Shown: in pieces, positions 1 to 8,922 of the stretch
How positions within the stretch are numbered: the first letter of the stretch is position 1
How the letters are laid out: every line of letters starts with the position of its first letter
Assembly (NCBI GenBank): GCA_003455235.1
Contig: DMRT01000056.1
Location: 1 to 19,985 of the forward strand
Origin: Chitinophagaceae bacterium
Lineage (GTDB): Bacteria; Bacteroidota; Bacteroidia; Chitinophagales; Chitinophagaceae
Length of the DNA: 19,985 nt
Direction of reading: 5' to 3'
Program-made: the position numbers and the translations under genes
Notes under the pieces: model-generated
The model's input: the letters and a program-made list of their open reading frames with translations, nothing else
What the model was told of the DNA's origin: nothing
The model's database searches: none

Positions 1-146
1 AAGCCATTAAGGATCAACTCTATGAACAGGGCGCTGTATATGCTTCCATGAGCGGAAGCGGCAGTACTGTCTTTGGTTTGTTTGATAAAAAAGTGCCGGT
101 CAGCAACCAATTCAGCCCCGGATATTTCACTAAACTCATAAATTAG
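1..146 (+). CDS. ispE: 4-diphosphocytidyl-2-C-methyl-D-erythritol kinase, C-terminal fragment
   Basis: Only the last 47 codons and the stop lie in the window; the reading frame starts at base 3 and ends in TAG at 144-146. The peptide carries [15 protein letters not shown], the glycine/serine-rich C-terminal motif of GHMP kinases, in the form typical of IspE from Bacteroidota. IspE phosphorylates CDP-methylerythritol with ATP in the MEP isoprenoid pathway in the cytoplasm. The short tail after the motif (FDKK, then about 18 residues) fits the end of this family. Another GHMP kinase is possible because the substrate-binding part is missing, but the motif context favours IspE. The next gene starts 165 bases downstream on the same strand. 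Confidence 0.8.
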   Translation, partial: AIKDQLYEQGAVYASMSGSGSTVFGLFDKKVPVSNQFSPGYFTKLIN

Positions 147-251
147 TTTTATCTTGCATAAAATTTAAGCCCATCAACACGCTGTTTACCATACAGTCAT
201 TCTTACACAGCAACCTCGACCTGCTTAATCATCGAGGATAAGATTTTTGTG

Positions 252-270
252 GTCCCCTTTCCCGGGGGAC
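252..270 (+). terminator. Candidate hairpin between ispE and rocD
   Basis: GTCCCC (252-257) and GGGGAC (265-270) form a perfect 6-bp GC-rich stem around a 7-base loop. A pyrimidine-rich stretch follows but there is no immediate T-run, so it is a weak terminator at best. It could also be a 5'-leader hairpin of the aminotransferase gene, whose ATG lies 42 bases further on. Confidence 0.3.
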
Positions 271-311
271 AGTTCTTCGTTTCCCTATTCTTTCCTTTTT
301 AAACATTGTGT

Positions 312-1544
312 ATGAATTCTACTGTAAACATATCCGCCAATACCCAGCATTATTTAGCCCTGGAAGAAAAATACGGTGCTCACAATTATCATCCGCTGCC
401 CGTTGTACTGGAACGTGGTGAAGGAGTATTCGTTTACGACGTGGATGGAAAACGTTATTACGATTTCCTCAGCGGGTACTCTGCGGTTAACCAGGGGCAC
501 TGTCATCCCAGGATCATTGCATCCCTGGTGGAACAGGCACAAAAACTAACCCTTACATCAAGGGCTTTTCACAACAACCTGCTGGGCGAATATGAAAAAT
601 ACATTACCGCTTATTTCGGGTACGACAAAGTACTGCCGATGAACACCGGTGTGGAAGCCGTGGAAACTGCCATCAAACTGGCCAGGCACTGGGGATATAA
701 AGTAAAAGGCATTGAACCCAACCAGGCAAAGATCATTGTGTGCAGCGATAATTTTCATGGAAGAACAACCGGGGTGATCTCGTTCAGCAACGATCCGTTG
801 GCCACTACTGATTTTGGCCCTTTCATTTCCGGTTTCGAAAAGATTCCTTTCAATGATCTTCCGGCGCTTGAAAGAGCGCTGCAGGACCGTAATGTATGTG
901 CGTTCCTGTTTGAACCCATCCAGGGAGAAGCCGGCGTGGTGGTGCCGGATGAAGGATATTATAAAGGCATCCGCATTTTATGCGATGAATACCGGGTATT
1001 AATGATGGCTGATGAAATACAAACGGGCCTGGCCCGGACCGGTAAAATGCTGGCCTGCGATCATGAAAATGTGCGTCCCGATGTATTATTGCTCGGCAAG
1101 GCCCTCAGCGGCGGAACAATGCCGGTAAGCGCTGTACTGAGCGATGATGAAGTGATGATGACCATTAAACCCGGTGAACATGGAAGCACCTATGGTGGAA
1201 ACCCGCTGGCCTGCGCCGTAGCCATTACTGCCCTGCAGGTGTTGAAAGATGAAAACCTGGCTGCCAATGCCGAAACCATGGGTAACCTGTTGCGCAGCGA
1301 ACTGGAAAAACTTCAATCGCCCTATATTACTGCCATACGCGGAAGGGGTTTACTCAATGCCATCGTCATCAGCCATCCCAATGCCGATGCGGCCTGGGAA
1401 CTTTGCCTGGCATTAAAAGAAAACGGCCTGCTGGCCAAACCCACACATGGCGACAAGATACGGTTTGCACCTCCCCTGCCGGTCAATAAAGAACAGGTGA
1501 TGGAATGCGTGAACATTATTGCGAAAAGCCTGCAGGCATTATAA
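312..1544 (+). CDS. rocD: Ornithine aminotransferase (ornithine--oxo-acid transaminase)
   Basis: This class III PLP aminotransferase moves the delta-amino group of ornithine to 2-oxoglutarate, giving glutamate semialdehyde/pyrroline-5-carboxylate and glutamate in arginine/proline metabolism in the cytoplasm. The protein has 410 residues, the usual full length. The N-terminal part matches ornithine aminotransferases closely ([18 protein letters not shown], then [18 protein letters not shown] near residue 50). [11 protein letters not shown] and FHGRT are the cofactor phosphate and ring contacts. DEIQTG supplies the PLP-pyridine aspartate (about residue 234), and [10 protein letters not shown] the Schiff-base lysine (about residue 263). 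ATG at 312 is chosen; the frame is open back to a TTG at 306, which adds only two residues. No residue is missing and there is no sign of transfer. Its role could be ornithine breakdown or proline synthesis; the window does not decide which. Confidence 0.95.
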   Translation: MNSTVNISANTQHYLALEEKYGAHNYHPLPVVLERGEGVFVYDVDGKRYYDFLSGYSAVNQGHCHPRIIASLVEQAQKLTLTSRAFHNNLLGEYEKYITAYFGYDKVLPMNTGVEAVETAIKLARHWGYKVKGIEPNQAKIIVCSDNFHGRTTGVISFSNDPLATTDFGPFISGFEKIPFNDLPALERALQDRNVCAFLFEPIQGEAGVVVPDEGYYKGIRILCDEYRVLMMADEIQTGLARTGKMLACDHENVRPDVLLLGKALSGGTMPVSAVLSDDEVMMTIKPGEHGSTYGGNPLACAVAITALQVLKDENLAANAETMGNLLRSELEKLQSPYITAIRGRGLLNAIVISHPNADAAWELCLALKENGLLAKPTHGDKIRFAPPLPVNKEQVMECVNIIAKSLQAL

Positions 1545-1553
1545 AAAATATCC

Positions 1554-1561
1554 TATCTTTT
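1554..1561 (+). promoter_or_regulatory. Candidate -7 box for the TPR protein gene
   Basis: TATCTTTT matches the Bacteroidota -7 consensus TAnnTTTG at all but the last base and lies 18 bases before the ATG at 1580. No clear TTTG -33 element sits at the expected distance, so this is tentative. Confidence 0.35.
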
Positions 1562-1579
1562 AATTATAAACACGGATCG

Positions 1580-2587
1580 ATGTCTAAATTCATTTTACTT
1601 TTCTTGCTGCTGGCCTGTACATCCCTGCCCTGTTCGGCGCAAAAAGATAATAAAACAACCACGCTGTCGCCTGAAGCGTCGAAGCAGCTGATCAATCAAA
1701 TTGCGCCCGAAACAAGCAAAAGACTGCTGTCATCCTCTTCCCGGGAAGCATGCCATTGCATCGATTCAGTATTACAGGTAAGGAAGGTGGGCGACAGTAC
1801 GAAAATACTGCAGCTGGTACGCCATTGCATCAGCAGCGAAGTCACCACGTACCAGTTATCGATGAAGATGCTTGAATCGCTTAAGTCGGGCGAAAAAAAC
1901 ATCACCATCAATTCCGATCAGAATTCAGCCGAATACAAAAAGTATTACCGCGAAATTGAAGACTGGCTTGTCGACAGCTGCGACTCTTTGCGCTTGCTCA
2001 TGACCTCGAACGAAGAGAAGGAAACAGAAGCTTCCTATTCCAACGACCCCGAAGCCATCAAACAATACAATGACGGAATAAAGCTCCTCAACAAAGGAGA
2101 CTATGCCGGCGCCCTGCCCTATTTTAAAAAAGCCGTGGAAGCCGATTCCCGTTTTGCCTATGCATGGGATAACGTGGGCATCTGCAGCCGTCGAACCGGC
2201 GACCTTGACAATGCACTAAAGGCATACAATAAGTCACTCGAACTTTCCCCGGGTGGAAAAACACCGTTGCAGAACATCCCGGTGGTATATGAAATGAAGA
2301 AAGAATATGCAAAGGCCATTGAAGCGTATAAAAATTTCCTGAACTATTTTCCCCATGATGCAGAAGCATATTACGGGATGGGAAGGATTGGCATCCTGTA
2401 CACTGATGACATGGAAAACGGCGTGGACAATATGTGCAAGGCGTACAACCTTTATGTAAAAAATAACTCCCCCTACCGGTCCGATGCACAATCAAACCTG
2501 GCTTATGCATATAAAAAAATGAAAGAACAGGGAAAGGAAGAACAATTTTTTACCATCCTGAAGAATAACAACATTTCAGCAAAATAG
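1580..2587 (+). CDS. Exported tetratricopeptide-repeat protein
   Basis: This 335-residue protein starts at ATG 1580; the frame is open to about 1505, but that extension overlaps the end of rocD and would bury the export signal. The N-terminus MSKFILLFLLLACTSLPCSA is a signal peptide. LLAC could be a lipobox, while CSA/Q could be a signal peptidase I site, so lipoprotein or free periplasmic protein are both possible. A first region with CHCIDSVL (about residues 50-60) recurs in Bacteroidota TPR proteins as I recall it. From about residue 158 to 320 there are several TPR units, the clearest with KGDYAGALPYFKKAVE and TGDLDNALKAYNKSLEL. TPRs mediate protein-protein contacts; the partner is unknown. 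The metal transporter gene follows 5 bases after the stop, so the two are probably cotranscribed. No enzymatic function can be assigned. Confidence 0.85.
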   Translation: MSKFILLFLLLACTSLPCSAQKDNKTTTLSPEASKQLINQIAPETSKRLLSSSSREACHCIDSVLQVRKVGDSTKILQLVRHCISSEVTTYQLSMKMLESLKSGEKNITINSDQNSAEYKKYYREIEDWLVDSCDSLRLLMTSNEEKETEASYSNDPEAIKQYNDGIKLLNKGDYAGALPYFKKAVEADSRFAYAWDNVGICSRRTGDLDNALKAYNKSLELSPGGKTPLQNIPVVYEMKKEYAKAIEAYKNFLNYFPHDAEAYYGMGRIGILYTDDMENGVDNMCKAYNLYVKNNSPYRSDAQSNLAYAYKKMKEQGKEEQFFTILKNNNISAK

Positions 2588-2592
2588 TAACC

Positions 2593-3300
2593 ATGGATAC
2601 GCATCTTCACCACGATCATACTGAATCACATCTCGAAAGTTCTGACCTGCTTCGGGATGTGGTGATCGGAATGAGCGACGGGCTTACCGTTCCGTTTGCA
2701 TTGGCCGCCGGACTCAGCGGCGCTGTAGACAGCAGCAGTATTGTAGTCATCGCCGGCATCGCCGAAATAGCAGCGGGCAGTATTGCCATGGGACTGGGCG
2801 GCTACCTCGCCGGTAAAACAGAACAGGATCATTACAAAAGCGAATTAAAAAGAGAATACGACGAAGTGGAGAACCTGCGGCACCGGGAAATTGAAGAGAC
2901 CAAAGAATTTTTTGCCAATATAGGCCTGAGCCCAGCACTGCAGGAACAGGCAACAGAAGAAATAGCCAAAGACAAAGACCGCTGGGTTGATTTTATGATG
3001 AAGTACGAACTGGGACTTGAAAAGCCCGACCCGAAACGGGCAACCAAAAGTGCGTTGAACATCGGCATCTCCTATATCCTCGGGGGCATCATACCCCTGA
3101 GCCCTTATTTTTTTATTTCTGATTCTTATGAAGCTTTAAAAATCTCTGTGATTGCCACCCTTATCTGCCTGTTCATATTCGGATATTTCAAAAGCAAGGT
3201 TACCGGGGTAAACCCTCTCTGGGGTGCATTAAAAGTAACACTGATCGGCGCCCTGGCTGCTGCAGCTGCCTTTGGCGTGGCCAAGCTGATCGAGCAATAA
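2593..3300 (+). CDS. VIT1/CCC1 family iron/manganese transporter
   Basis: This 235-residue membrane protein belongs to the VIT/CCC1 family, which exports Fe2+ or Mn2+ from the cytosol. The histidine-rich start (HLHHDHTESH) precedes the conserved first membrane segment DVVIGMSDGLTVPFALAAGL. The second segment (about 50-76) contains EIAAGSIAMGLGGYLAGK. A charged cytoplasmic region (about 77-150) rich in Glu (EVENLRHREIEETKEFF, EEIAKDKDRW) corresponds to the metal-binding domain of plant VIT1. Three more hydrophobic segments follow, the first with GGIIPLSPYF. Five segments and this length are normal for the family. ATG 2593 is the only sensible start. Placement 5 bases behind the TPR gene suggests an operon. 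Which metal it carries cannot be read from the sequence. Confidence 0.92.
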   Translation: MDTHLHHDHTESHLESSDLLRDVVIGMSDGLTVPFALAAGLSGAVDSSSIVVIAGIAEIAAGSIAMGLGGYLAGKTEQDHYKSELKREYDEVENLRHREIEETKEFFANIGLSPALQEQATEEIAKDKDRWVDFMMKYELGLEKPDPKRATKSALNIGISYILGGIIPLSPYFFISDSYEALKISVIATLICLFIFGYFKSKVTGVNPLWGALKVTLIGALAAAAAFGVAKLIEQ

Positions 3301-3503
3301 ACCCGCTTCCTGCTTACGGGGTACAGAACTGTGGCATGGCATTTGCCTGTTCGGGTATGGTCCCGATCCGGGTATATGAGTTGATCCTTCGGGGGAAGCC
3401 AACGATCCCGGTCACCGCTTACTCCGTTTCCACAAGTACAAACATAGTCCCTGCGAAAATTTATTGGTATTCATTATTACCTGAATAAGCAATTCTAACA
3501 GAC
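3301..3503. other. Intergenic region before the first beta-helix gene
   Basis: About 200 bases without a credible ORF. I see a short CCCG-ATC-CGGG hairpin and two nearby copies of CGGGTAT around 3353-3378, but no convincing terminator for the metal transporter and no good TAnnTTTG box before the ATG at 3504. Confidence 0.5.
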
Positions 3504-5729
3504 ATGCGTGTATCCGTTTTGAACACATTGACCGTTTTTTTTATCCTGCTGGGATCGGGCAGCAGTTCCGCCGCCACCTATTATATCGATCCCAATGGCA
3601 ATGATGCCACCGGTAATGGCAGCATCGGCAATCCCTGGAAAACACTCCGCAAAGCAACACAAACGGTAACTGCAGCCGGAAATACGATTCATGTAAATCC
3701 CGGTACGTACCTCGAAACACAAACCTCTTACCTGGCCGTAGGCGTGAATATTGAAGGAGCAGGCAGTTCACTTTCGATCATCAAAGGAGAAATGACGGGG
3801 CAGTTTTCCACCCTGCTTTCGCTTGATTCGCCCAATGACGTAAGCGGCAACCAGGGCATTTCCAAATTAACCTTCGACGGGCAGTATGTAAATGCAACTA
3901 ACTATAAAACATGGATCGGCATTTTTGTAACCGGCCGGGGTAATGTTTCTGTATTCGACTGCAGGATCATTAATTTTATCAACCGCGGGGTGATCTTCGA
4001 TGGCAATGATGCCGATGATCCCATCTACGATCCCGGGCATTACGCCGTTGGCAATAAATTTTACAACAACACCGTATTGAACGCTGCTGAAAACAACGGC
4101 AGCTTCGGAACCGGCTTGCTGAACATTGGTGCACAAATGGGCATGGAGATCTATGGGAATACCATGGTGCAGAACCAGCGTCCTGACTTTACAAATGGCT
4201 GGCCCATCAAACCCTGGAACAATGGCTGGCTCAAAGGCGTGAAGATCTACAACAACACCCTTACCAAGGCGCCATACAAAGGAACCTTTCCGGGGCAGAA
4301 CGGTGATTGGGATTTTTGCATTGAACTGATCAATGTGGAAGGACTCGAGATCAGCAATAATACCATCCAGGGAAGCATTGATCTGAACTTCACCCGCAAA
4401 GGAGCATACAGCTTTGGCGCCTGGATACACCACAACAGTGTTGGCCGCACGCCTGTGAATACCAATTTTGAAAGCGGTATTGTACTGGAATTCCGGGCCG
4501 AGCATGTGCTCATTGAGAACAATGTGCTGAACAATGTATCCAGCGGCGTCCAGTTTAACACGAGAAGCGTTAATAACGACGGGGGATTCCCCAACCCGGG
4601 CGGAGGCACTCCTGCCGGCGGTTTCAGTTACCTGCTCAACAACACCATCCGCAATAATCTTTTTTCCAACCTGTATTATGGCAATGGCTCCGGCACAGCA
4701 GCCGGTGTGATTGTACTGAGCGAAAACGGGAATGACGAACAGATCAACGGCATGAATATTTATAACAACACCTTTGTTGCTAAAACAGGAGCCGCTCCCA
4801 TCACCTGTATTGATTTCTCAAACCAGGAAAATGGCAATGCCAGCAATGTAAACATCCGCAACAACATTGTTACCGGGTTTACCTATACCTGGCTCGCCGG
4901 CAGTTTTCCCAACACCGCCATGAGCAATGTGGTGGTAACACACAACGACGCATTCAATAACGGAAACAGTAACACTCCGGTTTGGCCCGGAGGAAACCCG
5001 GTTGCTTACACATATAATAATAACCTGGCGGTTAATCCGCTATTTGTTTCATCCACCGACTTCCGCCTGCAGGCCACTTCGCCGGTGATCGACAAAGGGA
5101 TCGACATCGGTCTTCCTTTTACCGGTAATGCGCCCGACATGGGCTACAGCGAATTCAATTCTGGCCCGCCATTGGCAGTAACATTGCTCAGCTTCACCGG
5201 TAAGAATGCCGGCAACAGAAACCTGCTGCAGTGGATAACGGGCCGTGAGACAAATAACGATTACTTCTCGATAGAACGAAGTGCCAACGGGCGGAATTTT
5301 GAAGCGATTGGCCGCATCAATGCGGCTGGTTCTTCTACCAGTGAAACAACGTATTACTTTACCGACAACAACCCGCTGGATGGCATTAATTATTACCGGC
5401 TGGCGATTATTGACCGGGCAGGCCGGCTGGAAAACAGCAGAATCATTGCAGTCAGTAACGGTGAAAATGGGTCGGCTGCTATTGTCTCCGCAACACTTTC
5501 TTCATCCAGTTCCATGGCCATCATACAGATCGCCAGCCCATCAGCACAACAGGCCGGACTGGCAATTATTGATATGAACGGGCGACTGCTGCTGAACACA
5601 ACGATTCAGTTGCAACCGGGCATCAACAGCATATCCCGCTCAGTGCCGGCGCTACCCGTCGGTATCTATAACATCAGGCTGGTAACACCTGCCACAACCG
5701 ATGTAAAGAAAGCCTCCAGCACCTGGTAA
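3504..5729 (+). CDS. Secreted right-handed beta-helix protein with T9SS sorting domain, copy 1
   Basis: This 741-residue protein has a signal peptide (residues 1 to about 23, ending SSSA) followed at once by TYYIDPNGNDATGNGS and NPWKTLRKAT, the DUF1565-like opening of parallel beta-helix proteins. Residues of about 40-540 are rich in short Asn/Ile repeats such as IYNNTL and ISNNTI, which form the Asn-lined turns of a right-handed beta-helix. Two blocks are conserved in all four copies: GWPIK to WDFCIEL (about 231-275) and ESGIVLEFRAE (about 320-332). After about residue 555 comes an Ig/FnIII-like module (LLQWITGRETNNDYFSIERS, then YYRLAIIDRAG). The last ~57 residues (LAIIDMNGRLLL, PVGIYNIRLV, final lysines) look like a T9SS type A sorting domain. 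The protein should be exported and held at, or released from, the cell surface. Parallel beta-helices often bind or cleave polysaccharides; no catalytic residue or substrate is identified here. Confidence 0.88.
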   Translation: MRVSVLNTLTVFFILLGSGSSSAATYYIDPNGNDATGNGSIGNPWKTLRKATQTVTAAGNTIHVNPGTYLETQTSYLAVGVNIEGAGSSLSIIKGEMTGQFSTLLSLDSPNDVSGNQGISKLTFDGQYVNATNYKTWIGIFVTGRGNVSVFDCRIINFINRGVIFDGNDADDPIYDPGHYAVGNKFYNNTVLNAAENNGSFGTGLLNIGAQMGMEIYGNTMVQNQRPDFTNGWPIKPWNNGWLKGVKIYNNTLTKAPYKGTFPGQNGDWDFCIELINVEGLEISNNTIQGSIDLNFTRKGAYSFGAWIHHNSVGRTPVNTNFESGIVLEFRAEHVLIENNVLNNVSSGVQFNTRSVNNDGGFPNPGGGTPAGGFSYLLNNTIRNNLFSNLYYGNGSGTAAGVIVLSENGNDEQINGMNIYNNTFVAKTGAAPITCIDFSNQENGNASNVNIRNNIVTGFTYTWLAGSFPNTAMSNVVVTHNDAFNNGNSNTPVWPGGNPVAYTYNNNLAVNPLFVSSTDFRLQATSPVIDKGIDIGLPFTGNAPDMGYSEFNSGPPLAVTLLSFTGKNAGNRNLLQWITGRETNNDYFSIERSANGRNFEAIGRINAAGSSTSETTYYFTDNNPLDGINYYRLAIIDRAGRLENSRIIAVSNGENGSAAIVSATLSSSSSMAIIQIASPSAQQAGLAIIDMNGRLLLNTTIQLQPGINSISRSVPALPVGIYNIRLVTPATTDVKKASSTW

Positions 5730-5811
5730 TTATAAGGCTATTTTTATATTCGTATGCTTTCATATTAAAGTAAGCTTCTTTGCTTCGTAAACTTTCTACG
5801 TGCTTTTGTTA

Positions 5812-5834
5812 TGTTGTTTGTAGTATAAACAACA
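5812..5834. repeat. 8-bp inverted repeat, 7-base loop
   Basis: TGTTGTTT (5812-5819) is exactly complementary to AAACAACA (5827-5834) across a 7-base loop. In an AT-rich non-coding stretch this could be an RNA hairpin or a protein-binding palindrome. Chance occurrence is not excluded. Confidence 0.45.
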
Positions 5835-5938
5835 GTTTGAATAATGTGAATAGCATCTGGATAAAAATAGAAATCAGATTTTAAAATATTTAAAAGTCCA
5901 TTCCCGTTCAGGTTATATACGTGCAAAGCATTTAATGA

Positions 5939-5993
5939 ATACCATACATAAACCAATCCCGCTGAAGTCAAATGATTGATTAAAGTATGGTAT
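5939..5993. repeat. 9-bp inverted repeat with 37-base spacer
   Basis: ATACCATAC (5939-5947) is exactly complementary to GTATGGTAT (5985-5993). The distance suits a long stem-loop or paired binding sites for a dimeric regulator. Nothing else in the sequence indicates which. Confidence 0.4.
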
Positions 5994-6043
5994 GATTTTG
6001 GATAACAAATTGCACGCAGTGTTCAACGCATAATTAAAATCCT

Positions 6044-6139
6044 ATGAAAACTATCATGTACCTGTTAAGGAGAACCCGGTTACCCGACACTTGTAACCGT
6101 TCCAATCCAAAAACTTTATTGTCGCTTATACTGGACTGA
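6044..6139 (+). pseudogene. 31-codon ORF, possible relic of a beta-helix gene start
   Basis: ATG at 6044 opens MKTIMYLLRRTRLPDTC and stops at TGA 6137-6139. Its first residues resemble the start of copy 2 downstream (MKTNLLFVRRHAPAV), including the shared ATGAAAACT and AAGGAGA words at similar spacing. It lacks the hydrophobic core of a signal peptide and the YYI...GND opening, so it is not a functional secreted protein. It may be the decayed 5' end of a lost copy, a small leader ORF, or coincidence. Confidence 0.25.
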
Positions 6140-6429
6140 ACCGCTGACGTTCAACCAGGCTAAGTACCTGACATATCAGCCTGTACCCAAACCACCCTAT
6201 TCCGCAAAAAACAGCTGATCGGAAAATCCCGTAGAAACCCGGGAAAGAAACCTGTATGCCCGCCCGCATACGCTTACGATGCGGGGCCTGAATTTCCTCT
6301 ACAAAAAAGAGGATTCAAGTACTAGTGTTTTTGATTTACCGGTTTGCAAATTTTGTAACTGAAATATCGCCGGTATTTTTTAATAAGTACAGGCTTTATC
6401 AATATCCGTTAAAAACCAAAAATATCCCG

Positions 6430-8682
6430 ATGAAAACTAATCTACTCTTTGTAAGGAGACATGCGCCCGCCGTTTTCTTAACATGGGCAATGGTTCTTTG
6501 TGTTTCCATTGCCGCATTTGCCACCACTTATTATGTAAGTCCGCTGGGCAATGATGCCAGTGGCACCGGCACACTTGCCAATCCATGGAAAACGCTGAAA
6601 AAAGCAACCACCTCGGTAACGGCTGCCGGTAACATCATTCACCTCGTTGCAGGAACCTACACCGAAACACAGTCTTCTTCACTCGCAACGGGTGTAAGCA
6701 TAGAAGGTGAAGGATTTGCATCCACCCTGGTGGTAAGTTCCATCACGGGGCAGTGGTCTACCCTGCTCACACTCAGTTCCGGGCAGGACACCAATGGCAA
6801 CCAGAGCATTTCCGGCATCAGCTTCGATGGGCAGTATGTGAATGAAACCACCAATAAAACCTGGATCGCCATCTGGATCACCGGCCGCAGCAATGTGGTC
6901 ATCCATGATTGCAAGATCATTAACTTCCGAGACCGCGGTGTGATATTCGACGGCAATGATGCCACCGATCCGCATTCGGATCCCGGGCATTATGCAACCG
7001 GCAATAAATTTTACAACAATACGGTACTGAACTCTGCCGCCAATACCGGCAACTATGGGGCCGGACTGGTAAACATTGGCGGACAGCTGGGCATGGAGAT
7101 ATATAACAATACCCTCGTGCAGGACCAGCGTGCAAATTTCAAAAACGGCTGGCCCATAAAATACTGGGACGAAGGATGGCTGAAAGGAGTGAAGATCTAC
7201 AACAATACCCTTACCAAGGCTCCCTACGTGGGATCTTATCCCGGTGAAAACGGGGATTGGGATTTTGCCATCGAGTTTTTCAACATCCAGGGGATTGAAA
7301 TTTACAACAATACCATCCAGGGAAGCATCGACCTGAACTATAACCGCAAAGGTTCCTATGCATTCACTGCGTGGATACACCATAATACGCTGAATCATTC
7401 AACACTCAACAGTAATTTTGAAAGCGGCATCATCCTCGAATTCCGCACCGAATCGATCATCATTGAAGACAATGTATTTAATAATGTATGCAGCGGCGTT
7501 CAGTTTAATACCCGGGGTGTGGCAAACACCGGCGGTAATAACCCGGAATCGCCGGCACCTGCAGGAGGATACAGTGTCCTTTCCAACAACATCATCCGCC
7601 GGAACCTTTTTTCCAACGTATACCAGGGAAATGGAGTAGGAACCGCAGCCGGCATCACCGTGATCAGTGAAGGAACAGATGATCCGCAGATACAGGGACT
7701 GGATATATACAACAACACCATTGTAGCCAAATCGGGTGATGCACCCTGGATCGGTATCGATTTTACTTCCATGGGCGCTGCCACTGCAAGCGGTACCAAT
7801 ATCAATGTTCGTAACAATGTGGTGGTGGGCTTTGGCGATGCCTGGCTGAAAGGAACCAGTGGCGCCGGTAATACCCACATCAACGGGATGGTGGTTACAC
7901 ACAATGACGCATATAGCAACGGAAACAGCAATGCGCCTTCCTGGCCCGGTGGAAACCCGATCAACTATACCGCTAATAATAACCGTACACTGAACCCCAT
8001 GTTTGTTTCTGCCACCAATTTCGCATTACAGGCCGCTTCACCACTGATCGACGCAGGTGTGAATGTGGGTATCCCTTTTGTAGGTACAGCACCTGATGGT
8101 GGTTATAAAGAATTCGGCTCTGGTGCACTGCCTATCTTCCTGGTGGATTTCACTGCAAAGGAAAACAATGGCAAGAATCTGCTGAACTGGAACACCGCTT
8201 CCGAAATAAACAGCGATTATTTTACCATTGAACGCAGTACAGATGGACGAAATTTTTCTTCGATCGGAAGAGTGAATGCTGCCGGTTTCAGTTCTACTGA
8301 AACAACGTATAGTTTTACCGATGCCAGTCCGGCCGACGGAAAGAATTTCTACCGCCTGGTGATGACCGACCGCGACGGAACCTTTGAATACAGTAAAGTG
8401 GTGGTGATCACCAACAAAAAGAACGGATCCATCAGTTTTGGCTACGTGAACCTGTCGGCTTCTTCCGGTTCGGCCAGCATTATCATCAACAGTTCAAAAA
8501 GTCAACCGGCTACTCTCTCATTGATAGATGCAACCGGAAGGGTGGTACTGAATAACCCGATACAGTTGCAGGCCGGAATGAATACCATTTCAAAAAACAT
8601 CCCGGCACTACCCGGAGGTGTTTATTACCTGCGGTTGTTTACCTCCGACGAAACCATCGTGAAGAATACGGTTGCCCGTTAA
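6430..8682 (+). CDS. Secreted right-handed beta-helix protein with T9SS sorting domain, copy 2
   Basis: This 750-residue protein starts at ATG 6430 (MKTNLLFVRR); the frame is open upstream to a GTG at 6325, but only the 6430 start puts the basic/hydrophobic signal peptide at the end, with cleavage likely after AAFA (about residue 31). TYYVSPLGNDASGTGT and NPWKTLKKAT open the mature protein. The Asn-rich helix repeats run to about residue 560. Its closest relative is copy 1: both share SFDGQYVN/TFDGQYVN, GVIFDGNDA, DPGHYA and GNKFYNNTVLN. The block from GWPIK to GDWDFAIEF lies near residues 239-283, and ESGIILEFRTE follows. The FnIII-like module begins near residue 567 (LLNWNTASEINSDYFTIERS). 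The T9SS type A domain occupies about 696-750 (LSLIDATGRVVL, GGVYYLRLF). A strong terminator follows 28 bases after the stop. Substrate unknown; carbohydrate binding or cleavage is inference from the fold. Confidence 0.88.
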   Translation: MKTNLLFVRRHAPAVFLTWAMVLCVSIAAFATTYYVSPLGNDASGTGTLANPWKTLKKATTSVTAAGNIIHLVAGTYTETQSSSLATGVSIEGEGFASTLVVSSITGQWSTLLTLSSGQDTNGNQSISGISFDGQYVNETTNKTWIAIWITGRSNVVIHDCKIINFRDRGVIFDGNDATDPHSDPGHYATGNKFYNNTVLNSAANTGNYGAGLVNIGGQLGMEIYNNTLVQDQRANFKNGWPIKYWDEGWLKGVKIYNNTLTKAPYVGSYPGENGDWDFAIEFFNIQGIEIYNNTIQGSIDLNYNRKGSYAFTAWIHHNTLNHSTLNSNFESGIILEFRTESIIIEDNVFNNVCSGVQFNTRGVANTGGNNPESPAPAGGYSVLSNNIIRRNLFSNVYQGNGVGTAAGITVISEGTDDPQIQGLDIYNNTIVAKSGDAPWIGIDFTSMGAATASGTNINVRNNVVVGFGDAWLKGTSGAGNTHINGMVVTHNDAYSNGNSNAPSWPGGNPINYTANNNRTLNPMFVSATNFALQAASPLIDAGVNVGIPFVGTAPDGGYKEFGSGALPIFLVDFTAKENNGKNLLNWNTASEINSDYFTIERSTDGRNFSSIGRVNAAGFSSTETTYSFTDASPADGKNFYRLVMTDRDGTFEYSKVVVITNKKNGSISFGYVNLSASSGSASIIINSSKSQPATLSLIDATGRVVLNNPIQLQAGMNTISKNIPALPGGVYYLRLFTSDETIVKNTVAR

Positions 8683-8709
8683 CCACGTATTCATCCATAA
8701 TACTGTACG

Positions 8710-8745
8710 GCCCCTCCTTGCCTTTGGCGGAGGGGCTGTTTTTTT
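8710..8745 (+). terminator. Intrinsic terminator of beta-helix copy 2
   Basis: GCCCCTCC (8710-8717) pairs with GGAGGGGC (8729-8736). Inside, GCC-TTT-GGC extends the stem past a two-base bulge. TG and then seven Ts (8739-8745) follow. This is a textbook rho-independent terminator and should separate copies 1-2 from copies 3-4. Confidence 0.93.
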
Positions 8746-8922
8746 AAATACCCTCTTTGTTGATCCTTCGTACCCCCCTTTGTATTGCATTTTCAACAAA
8801 CTGATTATCAAAAGAATAAATTTTGAATTGTATTACTTATTTGTAAAATGTTAATTAAGTGTGGATATTAGCGATTATAGCTTTATATTGTGGAGCGCTT
8901 ACTTCAGAATTATTTCCAATTC

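Larger units (their letters stand above)
5730..6429. other. 700-bp gap between beta-helix copies 1 and 2
   Basis: No convincing gene. The first ~310 bases are AT-rich and contain two perfect inverted repeats (5812-5834 and 5939-5993). The rest has ordinary composition, a 31-codon ORF at 6044-6139, a run of open codons in another frame that ends in TGA near 6220, and two hairpins. One hairpin is CCCGCAT (6263-6269) with ATGCGGG (6279-6285); the other is CCTCT (6296-6300) with AGAGG (6308-6312). No T-run follows either, so no clear terminator for copy 1 is visible. The gap may contain remains of another gene copy or a long leader of copy 2. Confidence 0.5.

Noticed and set aside
306..311. Upstream TTG start for the ornithine aminotransferase
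   Set aside because: It adds only two residues, and the ATG at 312 gives the normal N-terminus.
5765..5971. 68-codon minus-strand ORF in the gap between copies 1 and 2
   Set aside because: It resembles no family I know, lies in AT-rich DNA, includes an arm of each of the two inverted repeats and has no promoter-like box. It is kept only as part of the gap description.
8608..8854. Short ORFs on both strands across the copy 2 terminator
   Set aside because: Both read straight through the terminator hairpin, and the minus-strand one also overlaps the end of copy 2; neither product looks like a protein family.
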